DNA of 64,000 nucleotides from Bartonella doshiae NCTC 12862 = ATCC 700133 (GTDB lineage Bacteria; Pseudomonadota; Alphaproteobacteria; Rhizobiales; Rhizobiaceae): NCBI RefSeq assembly GCF_000278155.1, contig NZ_JH725095.1, positions 62,001 to 126,000 of the forward strand, read 5' to 3'. Shown piece by piece: positions 10,291 to 20,226 of this stretch (position 1 is its first letter; each line of letters starts with the position of its first letter). The notes under the pieces were generated by a model. It saw only the letters and a program-made list of their open reading frames with translations, ran no database searches and was not told where the DNA came from. The position numbers and the translations under genes were made by a program.

Positions 10291-11397
10291 ATGCAGTCTC
10301 CGATATCTTCAGTTCCGTTTAAAATAGAAAAACATCCGTCACCTCTATCAGATGAGGAACGTGAAAAGATTCTTAAAAATCCTGGTTTTGGTCAATTTTT
10401 TACAGATCACATGGGGATCGTTAAATGGACTAAAGATAAAGGTTGGCATAATGCTGTCATCTCTCAATATAAATCTTTAGAGATTAATCCAGCAAGTACC
10501 GTTCTGCATTATGCGCAAGAGATTTTTGAAGGTCTAAAAGCATATCGTGCAAAAGATGGGCGTATTTTGTTGTTCCGCCCCGATTCTAATGCACAGCGTT
10601 TTATGGAATCAGCACAACGACTTGCTATGCCTGAATTGCCAAAGGACATTTTTTTAGATGCTGTTCACCAATTGGTAAGAATTGATCAGAAATGGGTTTC
10701 TGATAATCCCAATGCTAGCCTTTACATACGTCCATTCATGTTTGGTAATGAAAACTTTTTGGGAGTTCGTCCTTCTAAAGAATATCTTTTCTGTATCATA
10801 GCATCTCCTGTTGAATTGTACTTCAAAGGAGAAGAAAAACCTGTCAGCGTATGGCTTGAAACAGATTATAGCCGTGCTGGTCCAGGCGGAACAGGTGCTG
10901 CAAAATGTGGCGGTAACTATGCAGCAAGCTTACTCGCACAAAAAAGTGCAACTGAAAACAATTGTACCCAAGTACTCTTCCTTGATATGGTTGAACATAA
11001 ATGGATTGAAGAACTTGGTGGTATGAATGTTTGCTTTATTATGGCAGATAATACACTTGTAACACCTGCACTTAGTGGCACTATTCTTCCAGGTATTACG
11101 CGTGATTCAATTTTAAAGCTAGCAAAAAAAATGGGTTTAACGATAGAAGAACGTCCTTATTCTTTTGAGTCACTCAAAAAAGATGCACAAAGTGGTTATC
11201 TAAAAGAAGTTTTTGCTTGTGGTACCGCTGCTGTTATCACATCAATCGGACGTTTTAAATATAAAAGTGGGGAGTTCACTGTTGGGAATGAAATAATCGG
11301 CAAAGTTACAGAACAACTTCGCACACAACTAGTCGGCCTTCAAAAAGGAAATATAGAAGATAAAAACAACTGGGTGCATTCCGTCCAACTTTCATAA
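10291..11397 (+). CDS. ilvE: Branched-chain amino acid aminotransferase
   Basis: A PLP-dependent enzyme that interconverts leucine, isoleucine and valine with their 2-oxo acids using glutamate or 2-oxoglutarate. The 368-residue length and motifs fit the longer, eukaryote-like bacterial BCAT group: EIFEGLKAYRAKDG near residue 80, the cofactor-lysine region GAAKCGGNYAASLLAQ with Lys205, EELGGMNVCFI, and a C-terminal GTAAVITSIGRF. It appears monocistronic, with its own promoter and a terminator shared with glpX. Confidence 0.94.
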   Translation: MQSPISSVPFKIEKHPSPLSDEEREKILKNPGFGQFFTDHMGIVKWTKDKGWHNAVISQYKSLEINPASTVLHYAQEIFEGLKAYRAKDGRILLFRPDSNAQRFMESAQRLAMPELPKDIFLDAVHQLVRIDQKWVSDNPNASLYIRPFMFGNENFLGVRPSKEYLFCIIASPVELYFKGEEKPVSVWLETDYSRAGPGGTGAAKCGGNYAASLLAQKSATENNCTQVLFLDMVEHKWIEELGGMNVCFIMADNTLVTPALSGTILPGITRDSILKLAKKMGLTIEERPYSFESLKKDAQSGYLKEVFACGTAAVITSIGRFKYKSGEFTVGNEIIGKVTEQLRTQLVGLQKGNIEDKNNWVHSVQLS

Positions 11398-11430
11398 CAA
11401 TAAAGGCATATTCAAATATATCTCCTAAAA

Positions 11431-11467
11431 AAACCATGAAAGCTTTATGGGAGCCTTCATGGTTTTT
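11431..11467. terminator. Bidirectional intrinsic terminator, ilvE/glpX
   Basis: The 10-base arms AAACCATGAA at 11431-11440 and TTCATGGTTT at 11456-11465 pair perfectly, and the inner GCT/AGC extends the stem. An A-run precedes and a T-run follows, so the hairpin works on both strands: for ilvE on plus and glpX on minus. Confidence 0.8.
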
Positions 11468-11509
11468 TGCAGAATACATTCTTATTCATTAATAAATAAC
11501 AGAGAAAAA

Positions 11510-12499
11510 CTATTCGTCAAACTTTGAATAATCTCTATGCTGCGCTTTTATATTCCGAACCGTACCAGTGTGTGAACGCATCACAAGAGTTTCAGTCTGA
11601 ATATAGCGTGAGGTGAATTTGACACCAGAAAGCATATTGCCATCAGTAACACCTGTTGCGGAAAACAAAACATCTCCCTTTGCCATTTCTTCCATTGTAT
11701 AAATTCTATCAGGATTATCGATCCCCATTTTAGCGGCACGTACTATCTTTTCTTCCGTATCAAGCTGTAAACGCCCTTGCATCTGCCCACCAATACAACG
11801 CAATGCTGCAGAAGCTAACACACCCTCTGGAGCTCCGCCAATGCCCATATAAATATCAATACCCGTTTCATCTGGATCAGTTGTATCAATAACAGCAGCA
11901 ACATCACCATCACCAATTAAGCGAATTGACGCTCCTGTTGCACGAACTTCATCAATGAGCTTTGCGTGACGAGGCCGATCCATAATACAAACAGTAATCT
12001 GATTAACTGCAACTCCCTTAGCCTTTGCAAGCGAATGTATATTGTCAGCAGGATGAGCATCTATATCAACCACCCCTTTTGGATAACCAGGACCGATAGC
12101 AATTTTTTCCATATAAACATCAGGAGCGTAAAGTAAATTACCCTTTTCTGCAATAGCAACTACTGCGAGGGAATTAGCAAGATTTTTTGCACAAATTGTA
12201 GTTCCTTCAAGGGGGTCAAGTGCAATATCAACTGCCAACCCATTTTGGAGACCAACTTTCTCTCCGATATAAAGCATAGGAGCTTCATCACGCTCACCTT
12301 CACCAATTACCACTGTACCATCAATAGGCAAACGATTAAGTTCCTTACGCATTGCATCTACAGCAGCTTGATCAGCAGCCTTTTCATCACCACGTCCGCG
12401 CCAGCCCGCAGCTGCAACAGCAGCACGTTCCGTTACACGTACCAATTCGAGCGTTAGAATACGATCAAGTCCATTTAAAATTTTTTGAGTTGTGGGCAT
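11510..12499 (-). CDS. glpX: Class II fructose-1,6-bisphosphatase
   Basis: Gluconeogenic enzyme that dephosphorylates fructose-1,6-bisphosphate. The 329-residue product shows the GlpX family signatures: AAAAGWRGRGDEKAADQAAVDAMR near the start, TVVIGEGERDEAPMLYIGE (metal-binding acidic cluster), DPLEGTTICAKN, and YMGIGGAPEGVLASAALR. It follows hom on the same strand (148 bases between them), the hom-glpX order of many Rhizobiales. Because the organism probably feeds on host amino acids, gluconeogenesis is a plausible role; that part is inference. Confidence 0.95.
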   Translation of the reverse strand: MPTTQKILNGLDRILTLELVRVTERAAVAAAGWRGRGDEKAADQAAVDAMRKELNRLPIDGTVVIGEGERDEAPMLYIGEKVGLQNGLAVDIALDPLEGTTICAKNLANSLAVVAIAEKGNLLYAPDVYMEKIAIGPGYPKGVVDIDAHPADNIHSLAKAKGVAVNQITVCIMDRPRHAKLIDEVRATGASIRLIGDGDVAAVIDTTDPDETGIDIYMGIGGAPEGVLASAALRCIGGQMQGRLQLDTEEKIVRAAKMGIDNPDRIYTMEEMAKGDVLFSATGVTDGNMLSGVKFTSRYIQTETLVMRSHTGTVRNIKAQHRDYSKFDE

Positions 12500-12647
12500 A
12501 TAAAAAATCCTACTGCATGAGTACTAGAAAAAACATTAACACTCATTATCAAGTATTACGAATAAAGCTTTTTGCAAAGACAAGAGCTTTCCACAAGAGA
12601 AAAAATATTCAGATTTCCATTTGTTGTTATAAAATAAATGATCAACT

Positions 12648-13964
12648 CTATGCCATAGATTCGATACGAATGAACTGAGGCTTTGCGATAAGATAACCAT
12701 CTTTTTCAATTGCTGCCAGCGCTTGTCGTATATTCACTTCCGTTGTTTCATGCGTTATTAAAATGATTGTTTTTGTTTTTACAGCCTGACCTTCTACAAA
12801 AGGCCTTTGAACGATCGATTCTAATGAGATATAGTTATCAGCCATATGCCTTGCAACCGTTGCAAAAACACCAGCACGATCATGAACACTCAAACGAATA
12901 AAATAATCACCTGCATGATGAGAGATCTGCGCTTTTTTATGAGGAGTAAGCTCTAATGCTGGACGTCCTAAAACAGGTGCATATAGAAAACCAATACGCG
13001 CTTTTGCTATATCAGCTAAATCAGCAACCACCGCTGATGCAGTTGCTTCTCCTCCAGCCCCAAGACCAGAAAGCACCAATTCACCTAATAAGTCGCTTTG
13101 AATAGAAAGGGCATTTGTCACACCATGAATCTGCGCAATCATCGATGAGGTTGGCACCATTGTTGGATGAACACGTTGTGCTATTCCAGTATCGGTTTTT
13201 AATGCAACCCCTAAAAGCTTAATCCGATATCCCAATTCATCAGCTGCACGGATATCAATTTGCGAAATATTGCTAATCCCCTCAACATATACATCATCTA
13301 AAGAGATCTCAGTACCAAATGCCAAACTTGTCAATAAAGCTAATTTATGTGCAGTATCATTGCCACCAATATCAAAAGTCGGATCAGCTTCAGCATAACC
13401 AAGCCTTTGCGCATCAGCCAAACAATCTTCAAATGAAAGCCCTTCAGTAAACATCCGTGTTAAAATGTAGTTACAGGTTCCATTAAGAATGCCATAAATC
13501 CGCGACACATGATTAGCGGAAAGTGATTCTCTCATTGCTTTAACAACAGGAATTCCTCCTGCAACGGCAGCCTCAAAATTAAAAAAAATGCCTTTTTTTT
13601 CTGCATTAATAGCAAACTCCACCCCATGTCGAGCAAGAAGCGCTTTATTAGCAGTAACAACATGATGTCCCGATTCAATCGCTTTCTGAACAGCAGCACG
13701 CACAACATCAATTTCACCACCAATTAACTCAACAAAAACATTAATTTCATTAGAAGCAGCCATTTCCACAGGTGAATCGAACCATTTTACACTGCTTAAA
13801 TCAATTCCACGATCACGGCCCTTATCACGTGCACTAACAGCAACAATTTCGATTGAGCGCCCGCATTGACACGCCAAACTATCAGCTTTTTCGCGTAAAA
13901 TCCGAACAACTGAAGCACCAACAGTGCCAAGACCAGCAATGCCAACTTTCAAAGATTCTATCAT
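12648..13964 (-). CDS. hom: Homoserine dehydrogenase
   Basis: NAD(P)H-dependent reduction of aspartate semialdehyde to homoserine, the branch point to threonine and methionine. The 438-residue product has an N-terminal Rossmann motif (GIAGLGTVGASVVRIL), the central catalytic domain with NGTCNYILTRM and GGNDTAHKLALLTSLAFG, and a C-terminal ACT regulatory domain (about 355-435, beginning FIRLSVHDRAGVFATVARHM), which suggests end-product control. The start ATG at 13964 directly precedes the Rossmann strand. Confidence 0.96.
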   Translation of the reverse strand: MIESLKVGIAGLGTVGASVVRILREKADSLACQCGRSIEIVAVSARDKGRDRGIDLSSVKWFDSPVEMAASNEINVFVELIGGEIDVVRAAVQKAIESGHHVVTANKALLARHGVEFAINAEKKGIFFNFEAAVAGGIPVVKAMRESLSANHVSRIYGILNGTCNYILTRMFTEGLSFEDCLADAQRLGYAEADPTFDIGGNDTAHKLALLTSLAFGTEISLDDVYVEGISNISQIDIRAADELGYRIKLLGVALKTDTGIAQRVHPTMVPTSSMIAQIHGVTNALSIQSDLLGELVLSGLGAGGEATASAVVADLADIAKARIGFLYAPVLGRPALELTPHKKAQISHHAGDYFIRLSVHDRAGVFATVARHMADNYISLESIVQRPFVEGQAVKTKTIILITHETTEVNIRQALAAIEKDGYLIAKPQFIRIESMA

Positions 13965-14706
13965 TATCTAACTGCTTCCCCTTAACTTTACTAAAAAATA
14001 TTTAAATTATGCGTAACACTACGTAAATGATGCTGATAACCAACAGCCATTCTTCTATGCATCCCAATTTCTCTCCTAGTGCAATAGCAACATCTACGCA
14101 TTTAATAAAAATTTAAGAACGCAAATATGCATATTTTAAAGCATAAGAACCCCTATAAAACTATTAATTCAAATATTGAAATTGTCCCATAAATACATGA
14201 TAAACTTTCAATTATAAATACGGCATCTTTTTATACATCTTGCCAGCGATAGCAACATAAAGAAGAATTATTTTTTATAGATTTGAGTAACTATAACTAT
14301 ATGAAAATACATTTTATAAGCTCAAAAGAATTTTATAGACATCAGAAACGATAACCTATTCCTGCAAAAAGGAAAGTCTATCCTACCATCTTAGCTACGT
14401 ATACATTTCACAGCAAACAGAAAATAACACAAAGAATACCCCGCTTTCCAAAACTGCTAATTTATCATTTTCATTTATTAGACGAACTGAAAAAATATCA
14501 TTCGATTATGAAGCTTCCATAAAAAAATTCCCTATCAACCGTTATTATTATATTTTTCACGAAAAACTTTAAAAAATAAAATAATCTGGTGAAAATAATG
14601 TAGGCATATTCAAAGATGATTTTAATAAGATACGTTTTTTTCAAAAAAATGACAAAGGGGGCTTGCGAAGTAAAAAGATCCTCTCTATAAGCCTCATCAT
14701 TGGTAT
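13965..14706. other. Intergenic gap, no gene seen
   Basis: These 742 AT-rich bases lie between hom and tRNA-Glu. Apart from the tRNA promoter at its right end I see no gene. A 36-codon ORF at 13991-14101 on minus has no support. Confidence 0.6.
14663..14691 (+). promoter_or_regulatory. Candidate promoter of tRNA-Glu
   Basis: TTGCGA at 14663-14668 and TATAAG at 14686-14691 are separated by exactly 17 bases. The -10 ends 15 bases before the mature tRNA 5' end, which would give a short 5' leader. Confidence 0.65.
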
Positions 14707-14781
14707 GCGCCCATCGTCTAGCGGTTAGGACGCCGCCCTTTCACGGCGGAAACAGGGGTTCGATTCCCCTTGGGCGTACCA
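14707..14781 (+). tRNA. tRNA-Glu (anticodon TTC)
   Basis: A 75-base tRNA with encoded CCA. The acceptor arms GCGCCCA and TGGGCGT pair with a G-U at the first position. The anticodon stem CCGCC/GGCGG encloses the loop CTTTCAC, giving anticodon TTC for Glu. The T arm AGGGGTTCGATTCCCCT is canonical. The sequence from base 8 (TCGTCTAGCGGTTAGGA) matches bacterial tRNA-Glu. Confidence 0.97.
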
Positions 14782-15398
14782 TGTTGTTTTTATCACAAAT
14801 AACCTATTGATTTTCCATATGTTTTTAAGTGAGAGAATAGGATTTTTAAATAAGGCCAAAATAAAATACTGCATAGGGAGCTATTTTTCATAAAGGCAAA
14901 AGCTACTAGTTTATACTGAAAAAGCGAATTCTAAAGAGAGTATCTTAGCAAGCAACTTCAAAATTATAATTCTTTTAATCACATAGAATTTTGATCTCGA
15001 TTAGCAGTCCATAATCCAAGGACCCAAATGACACTCTCTTCGCAATCTTATAAACAATGTATTTACCTCATATAACTGTAATGAAAATAATAAATTTATC
15101 AAATATTTAAGTTTTTTAATAAAAATAAATAAATTCGTATTATGGATAAGTATCTACTTGTCCTCCCGTTAAATAAATTTCTTTATATTAAAAATGATCA
15201 TGCATTAACAAAACATTACGTAAAAGATATTATTTTCTTTTCAAGATATGCGTTCTTCAACAAAATTTTATATTCTATGGAATAGATATTCTAACAGAAT
15301 TACGTTTGAGGGCTCCTCTACCATTCCTTGTTTTTACTTTTAATTACAAAACTGAAAGTGCTATAGAATAATATTACTTAAATGAAAAAGGATTTCTA
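14782..15398. other. Intergenic gap, no gene seen
   Basis: These 617 AT-rich bases lie between tRNA-Glu and icd. I see no gene, no integrase remnant and no second copy of the tRNA 3' end that would mark an attachment site. Confidence 0.6.
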
Positions 15399-16643
15399 AT
15401 GGCAAAGATCAAAGTGGAAAAACCTGTTGTTGAACTCGATGGGGATGAAATGACCCGTATCATTTGGAAATATATCAAAGACAAGCTGATCTATCCCTAT
15501 CTCGATATCGATCTCAAATATTACGATCTTTCCGTCGGGAATCGAGATGCAACCAACGATCAAGTAACGATCGACTCTGCTAATGCTATCAAAAAATATG
15601 GGGTCGGCATAAAATGTGCAACTATCACACCTGATGAATCACGTGTCAAAGAATTTAATCTCAAAAAAATGTGGAAATCACCCAATGGCACAATCCGCAA
15701 TATCTTAGGAGGAGTTATTTTCCGTGAACCTATTATTTGCAAAAATGTACCACGCTTGGTTTCTAACTGGACAAAACCAATTATTATCGGACGCCACGCT
15801 TTTGGTGATCAGTATAAAGCAACTGATTTCAAATTCCCTAGCAAAGGCAAACTAAGTATCAAATTTATTGGCGATGACAATCAAGTTATCGAACATGAAG
15901 TTTTTGATGCCCCAAGTGCAGGGGTTGCCATGGCTATGTATAATCTCGATGAATCAATTCGTGATTTTGCTCGCGCATCTTTTAATTATGGACTACAACG
16001 GAATGTTCCAGTCTATCTTTCAACAAAAAATACCATTCTAAAGGCTTATGATGGGCGTTTTAAAGACATCTTTCAAGAAATATTTGACGCAGAATTTAAA
16101 GCTGAATTCGAAAATTGTAAATTATATTACGAGCATCGTCTGATTGATGACATGGTTGCTTCTGCACTGAAATGGTCAGGTGGCTACGTGTGGGCATGTA
16201 AAAACTATGATGGTGATGTTCAATCAGATATCGTTGCTCAGGGCTTCGGTTCCCTTGGTCTTATGACTTCTGTTCTCATGACACCAGACGGTAAAATTGT
16301 CGAAGCAGAAGCCGCACATGGTACAGTAACACGACATTATCGTCAGCATCAAAGAGGTGAAGAGACATCAACAAATTCTATTGCTTCTATCTTTGCATGG
16401 ACACGGGGATTAGCACACCGCGCAAAACTTGATAACAATGAGAAATTAAAAAACTTTGCCACAACATTGGAAAAAGTTTGTATTAAAACTGTTGAAGAAG
16501 GTTTTATGACCAAAGATCTCGCACTTTTGATTGGACCTAAACAAAAATGGCTTTCTACAACAGGTTTTCTCGATAAAATTGATGAAAATTTCAAAAAAGC
16601 TATAAGCAATGAGAAAATTAGTGATAAAGAAAGTTATATTTAA
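15399..16643 (+). CDS. icd: NADP-dependent isocitrate dehydrogenase (homodimeric type)
   Basis: TCA-cycle enzyme that converts isocitrate to 2-oxoglutarate with NADPH formation. The 414-residue product resembles the eukaryote-like dimeric class rather than the E. coli class: [19 protein letters not shown] at the N-terminus, KCATITPDE, the substrate-binding stretch [42 protein letters not shown] (metal-binding aspartates), and [14 protein letters not shown] near the coenzyme site. The C-terminus runs about ten residues beyond the roughly 404 that I recall for relatives, ending in a charged tail. It has its own terminator and is followed by an MFS gene. Confidence 0.95.
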   Translation: MAKIKVEKPVVELDGDEMTRIIWKYIKDKLIYPYLDIDLKYYDLSVGNRDATNDQVTIDSANAIKKYGVGIKCATITPDESRVKEFNLKKMWKSPNGTIRNILGGVIFREPIICKNVPRLVSNWTKPIIIGRHAFGDQYKATDFKFPSKGKLSIKFIGDDNQVIEHEVFDAPSAGVAMAMYNLDESIRDFARASFNYGLQRNVPVYLSTKNTILKAYDGRFKDIFQEIFDAEFKAEFENCKLYYEHRLIDDMVASALKWSGGYVWACKNYDGDVQSDIVAQGFGSLGLMTSVLMTPDGKIVEAEAAHGTVTRHYRQHQRGEETSTNSIASIFAWTRGLAHRAKLDNNEKLKNFATTLEKVCIKTVEEGFMTKDLALLIGPKQKWLSTTGFLDKIDENFKKAISNEKISDKESYI

Positions 16644-16645
16644 TT

Positions 16646-16682
16646 AGATTTAAAGCTCTGTGAAAGCAGAGCTTTGAATCTT
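16646..16682 (+). terminator. Terminator-like hairpin after icd
   Basis: The perfect 9-base arms AAAGCTCTG at 16652-16660 and CAGAGCTTT at 16667-16675 flank a 6-base loop. The stem extends with AGATT/AATCT around one mismatch. The T-tract is weak (CTTTACTT), so termination may be partial. Confidence 0.6.
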
Positions 16683-16750
16683 TACTTGGCAAATTCAAAT
16701 AACTGCCGTATAAAGTGAGAAAAGGCGATTATTATTAAATAGAAAAAACA

Positions 16751-18178
16751 GTGGAAAAACAAAGCTGGTCTACATTTTTATGGGGTAAAAATGGTATTTG
16801 CTTTCTGACGTTTACAGGCGGTGTTATTTTACATGCAACCAACGTTTATATTGTTATTACTATTTTACCCTCTCTGATTAATGATCTCGGCGGTGAATCG
16901 TATTATTCTTGGGTAGCGACTGTTTTTATTACAGCTTCACTGCTTGGTACTTCGCTTGCAACAAAGACACTAGGAAAAATAGGTCCTCGCAAAGCCTATG
17001 TTATCTCTGGGATTATTTTTACTGTTGGCACTTTTATATGCAGCGTGTCTTCAACTATGCCATTATTTTTGTTCGGACGCTTTATTCAAGGATTCGGAAG
17101 TGGTTCCTTGCTGTCCTTATCCTATTCCATGGTACGTATTGTTTTTAATCCATCTTTATGGTCCCATGCACTAAGTATTATCTCTGGTATGTGGGGAATA
17201 TCAACCTTGTTAGGACCAGCTATTGGCGGCATTTCTATACAATATGGTGTATGGAGAGTATCCTTTTGGATAATCGGCACATTGGCAATAATCTTCTCAC
17301 TCATAGCTCTTAAAGTTTTGCCAAAAGAAAATGAAAACTCTGTTCCAGCAACTCCTCTCCCCCTCCTACAACTTCTCATACTCGTCTTATTGATTTTCAT
17401 CATTTCTGCTGGGGGAGCTATGGATACAACAATTATGCAAATCTGCGGATTAATGATCGGATTCAGCCTTCTCTTTGTTCTAGCAAAGATCGAATCATCT
17501 ACCGTTTATCCCATGCTGCCCCAGAAATCCTTTTCTTTTTCTTCTGAACTTTTTTCTGTTTACACATTAATACTCATTATGACGACAGTTGTGTACAGTA
17601 TAGAGCTTTATTTCCCCCTTTTCCTTCAAGAGCTTCACGGGCAAAATCCGCTTATTGCCGGTTATATAGCAGCACTCATGAGCTTTGGTTGGACGTGTGG
17701 TTCTCTATACAGTGTTGGTGTATCTGCGAAAAAAATTCATAGAATCATTATATATTCTCCCATATTCAGCCTTTTAGGCATAACAATTCTTTTATGGTTT
17801 GTTCCAGTAGAAGTTTCTACACCTTTATATATTTTTATTATTTGCTTAGCATTATTCGCAATTGGGATTAGTGCTGGCACAGCGTGGCCACATCTATTAA
17901 CGCGAATCTTACAATGTGCAAACGATAAAGATGCTCTGCGTGCTAGCGAATCTCTAACATCTGTACAGTTATTTTCAGCTGCTTTAAGTGCAACGTTAGC
18001 AGGGATAATCACCAATCTTGCTGGAATTTTGAATCCTGGAGGAATAACAGGGATGATTTTAGCAGCAAAAGCGCTTCTTGTCGTCCTCATCAGTCTTTTA
18101 TTTTGTCTTGGTATTCCATTTGCCCTCCGCGTTTCTTACAGCATATTGAAAAATCCGACAGGACAAATTAAAAAATGA
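16751..18178 (+). CDS. MFS transporter, drug-efflux type
   Basis: An integral membrane carrier of the major facilitator superfamily with 475 residues, GTG start. The first third has MFS signatures: VYIVITILPSLINDLGG with SWVATVFITASLLGTSLA, then GKIGPRKAYVISG as the loop 2-3 motif, and GRFIQGFGSGSLLSLSYSMVR. This N-terminal pattern resembles multidrug efflux proteins of the DHA2 or related families. Span count (12 versus 14) and substrate cannot be settled here. It is downstream of icd behind a weak terminator and convergent with another MFS gene. Confidence 0.85.
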   Translation: MEKQSWSTFLWGKNGICFLTFTGGVILHATNVYIVITILPSLINDLGGESYYSWVATVFITASLLGTSLATKTLGKIGPRKAYVISGIIFTVGTFICSVSSTMPLFLFGRFIQGFGSGSLLSLSYSMVRIVFNPSLWSHALSIISGMWGISTLLGPAIGGISIQYGVWRVSFWIIGTLAIIFSLIALKVLPKENENSVPATPLPLLQLLILVLLIFIISAGGAMDTTIMQICGLMIGFSLLFVLAKIESSTVYPMLPQKSFSFSSELFSVYTLILIMTTVVYSIELYFPLFLQELHGQNPLIAGYIAALMSFGWTCGSLYSVGVSAKKIHRIIIYSPIFSLLGITILLWFVPVEVSTPLYIFIICLALFAIGISAGTAWPHLLTRILQCANDKDALRASESLTSVQLFSAALSATLAGIITNLAGILNPGGITGMILAAKALLVVLISLLFCLGIPFALRVSYSILKNPTGQIKK

Positions 18179-18228
18179 GCAAATGTCTTTTCCCCCGAAA
18201 AAACATTCATAACTGTGACATATATTGA

Positions 18229-19443
18229 TTATTGATCTCGCTTTTCCACATACCATGAAAAACAAAAAATCAATAATCCACATAAAGTTAAGATCCCCCC
18301 AAGAATAGCAGTATATTCATAACTATAACCCAACCTTAAAACCCACGCTCCAGATTCCGCTCCAAGAGCGTTAGCAATATTAAAAGCCGATTGCATAAGT
18401 GCTCCTGCTAAAATTTGTCCATGTATAGAAACATCCATAATTTTTGTTTGTATAGGGGGCATAGCTGCAAAAGAAGATCCCACAAGAAAACATCCCAACG
18501 CTGCAGTAAATGGAGTATAGGATAAAAAGAAAAAAAGAAAAAAAACGAATGCACTCCACAACAGAGCAAAGAATATCATCGGTGAAACACCAATTTTAAC
18601 AGCCAATTTAGGTCCCAAAAGATTGCCTACAACCATCCCTAATCCAACTAACGGCATAATAAACGGTACCCAATTAAGAGAAACATGAGAAATATACATT
18701 AATGTCGACTTAATATAAGTGAAAACAGAAAATAAGCCTGATGCCCCAACCGAAACCATTACTAAAAGAAACCATACCTGCTTTTGCTTTAACGAACTCA
18801 GTTCGCGTAAAGGACTTGTTTTGGAAACATCACAAAAAGAAGGCAAAAATACCCCAATAAGCGCACAACATAATAAAGCAATCGCACCCACAAAAATAAA
18901 AGCAACCTGCCAACCAATAAGCTGACCAATCCAAGTAGCACTCGGTGCTCCAAAAACTGTCGCAATTGTCAAACCAAGCATAACATATCCAACAGCTTTA
19001 GAACGTTCTTTCATTTTTACCATCGAAGATGCAACCATAGTTGCAAGCCCAAAATAAATACCATGTGGAAGCCCACTGATGAACCGCAGTGCCACTAATA
19101 TGCTAAAATCAGAAAAGAAAGCACTCGCAATATTTGCTAATGCATAAAAAAACATCAAACCTATCAAAACAATCTTGCGTGGCAACCGAGCTGTGGCAAC
19201 AGCTAAAAGAGGTGCCCCAACTACAACGCCAAATGCATAAGCGGAAACATATTGACCAGCTGTAGGAATATCAACATATGAGCTCTGAGCCATCTCTGGC
19301 TGTAGTCCCATCGCAACAAATTCCGCAGTACCAATAGCAAAACTTCCCACTGCAAGAGCTAAAATTGCCAAACGCCGTGTTCTCGAATCAGTCTCAAAAG
19401 ATGAAAAAGCATATTTTTCACGAGAATTCTTCATTATCACCAT
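18229..19443 (-). CDS. MFS transporter, AraJ/YdhP-like
   Basis: The 404-residue product (395 without the N-terminal Met extension variants) is a 12-span MFS carrier. The first span carries LAVGSFAIGTAEFVAMGLQPEMA, the GTAEFV pattern of AraJ/YdhP-type exporters of sugars, nucleosides or arabinose-like compounds, followed by TAGQYVSAYAFGVVVGAPLLA and the loop motif [15 protein letters not shown]. The start may be the ATG at 19443 or the one three codons inside. It ends 50 bases from the convergent MFS gene. Substrate unknown. Confidence 0.85.
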   Translation of the reverse strand: MVIMKNSREKYAFSSFETDSRTRRLAILALAVGSFAIGTAEFVAMGLQPEMAQSSYVDIPTAGQYVSAYAFGVVVGAPLLAVATARLPRKIVLIGLMFFYALANIASAFFSDFSILVALRFISGLPHGIYFGLATMVASSMVKMKERSKAVGYVMLGLTIATVFGAPSATWIGQLIGWQVAFIFVGAIALLCCALIGVFLPSFCDVSKTSPLRELSSLKQKQVWFLLVMVSVGASGLFSVFTYIKSTLMYISHVSLNWVPFIMPLVGLGMVVGNLLGPKLAVKIGVSPMIFFALLWSAFVFFLFFFLSYTPFTAALGCFLVGSSFAAMPPIQTKIMDVSIHGQILAGALMQSAFNIANALGAESGAWVLRLGYSYEYTAILGGILTLCGLLIFCFSWYVEKRDQ

Positions 19444-20226
19444 TTCTGTACAGCAACATTTTTATCTTGGACACCTATAGAGAACAAATAGACAGAAAAT
19501 GTTTTTTACCGTCTATACCTCATAGACACCAATAAAGCCTTAGGAAAGTCTCTCATAACAAAGAGAACTGATCTATAATCGTTCTTGTAGCATAGACATA
19601 ACAGGAATTTATTGTCTCAAACTGCCCTTGCAATAATAACACCCCATAGCCCATTAGTTACTAATATTCCTACCCAAAAAACAATTCCGACACTTTTTAC
19701 TATTAACCGCTTTGTATTTTCTAAACCAAACTCTAAAGCAGAATATTTTCATATCAATTATATGACGAAACATTTTTGATCACGACATAAAATTCTGCAA
19801 AACCTTCAATGAACCGTCCATTTTTTTATACATGCATAAACTGTGTCAATACCTTTTTCTAAAATTTCATCACTAAGAAAAAAATAAAAATATCTTTAAA
19901 AATGCAATTTTCATACTTCCTTAAGGGTTCAATAACTCCTCATTAACATTGTTGATTTAAACAGTCATTAGAAACAGAAAAAACTGTTTTCCTCCGGATC
20001 AGGTAGCGCGTACCGGAGTTACTGTTTCTTGTATAGTATCATAATTGCAAGAGAAATATATACTGATAAAACTGCGCATTCACATTGAAAGTTCGTGCAG
20101 TTTTATGCCTTTTGCGAAATTTTTTATAGCAAGAATAAATAACCACACACACACAAAGAAACGTATAGCATTCCATTACCCTCAGTGTTCCACAAACACT
20201 CTTGTATATGGCTTTATTGCCAGTTA
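19444..20226. other. Intergenic gap holding one structured element
   Basis: These 783 AT-rich bases lie between the AraJ-like gene and tgt. I see no gene. A GC-rich hairpin at 19971-20037 (listed separately) and a six-unit CA repeat at 20144-20155 are the only notable structures. Confidence 0.6.
19971..20037. ncRNA. Candidate structured RNA or attenuator, orientation unknown
   Basis: Nested inverted repeats stand out from the AT-rich surroundings. The outer pair is GAAACAG at the left edge and CTGTTTC at the right. Inside, CTCCGG and CCGGAG enclose 15 bases that contain GGTAGCGCGTACC, whose GGTA/TACC arms compete with the CCGG stem. A small AAACAG/CTGTTT hairpin lies at the left. On minus, a T6 run follows the GC hairpin by eight bases. 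No known RNA family was recognised. Confidence 0.35.

Noticed and set aside
13991-14101. 36-codon minus ORF upstream of hom
   Set aside because: Too short, no Shine-Dalgarno site, and not Thr/Ile-rich as an attenuation leader of hom would be.
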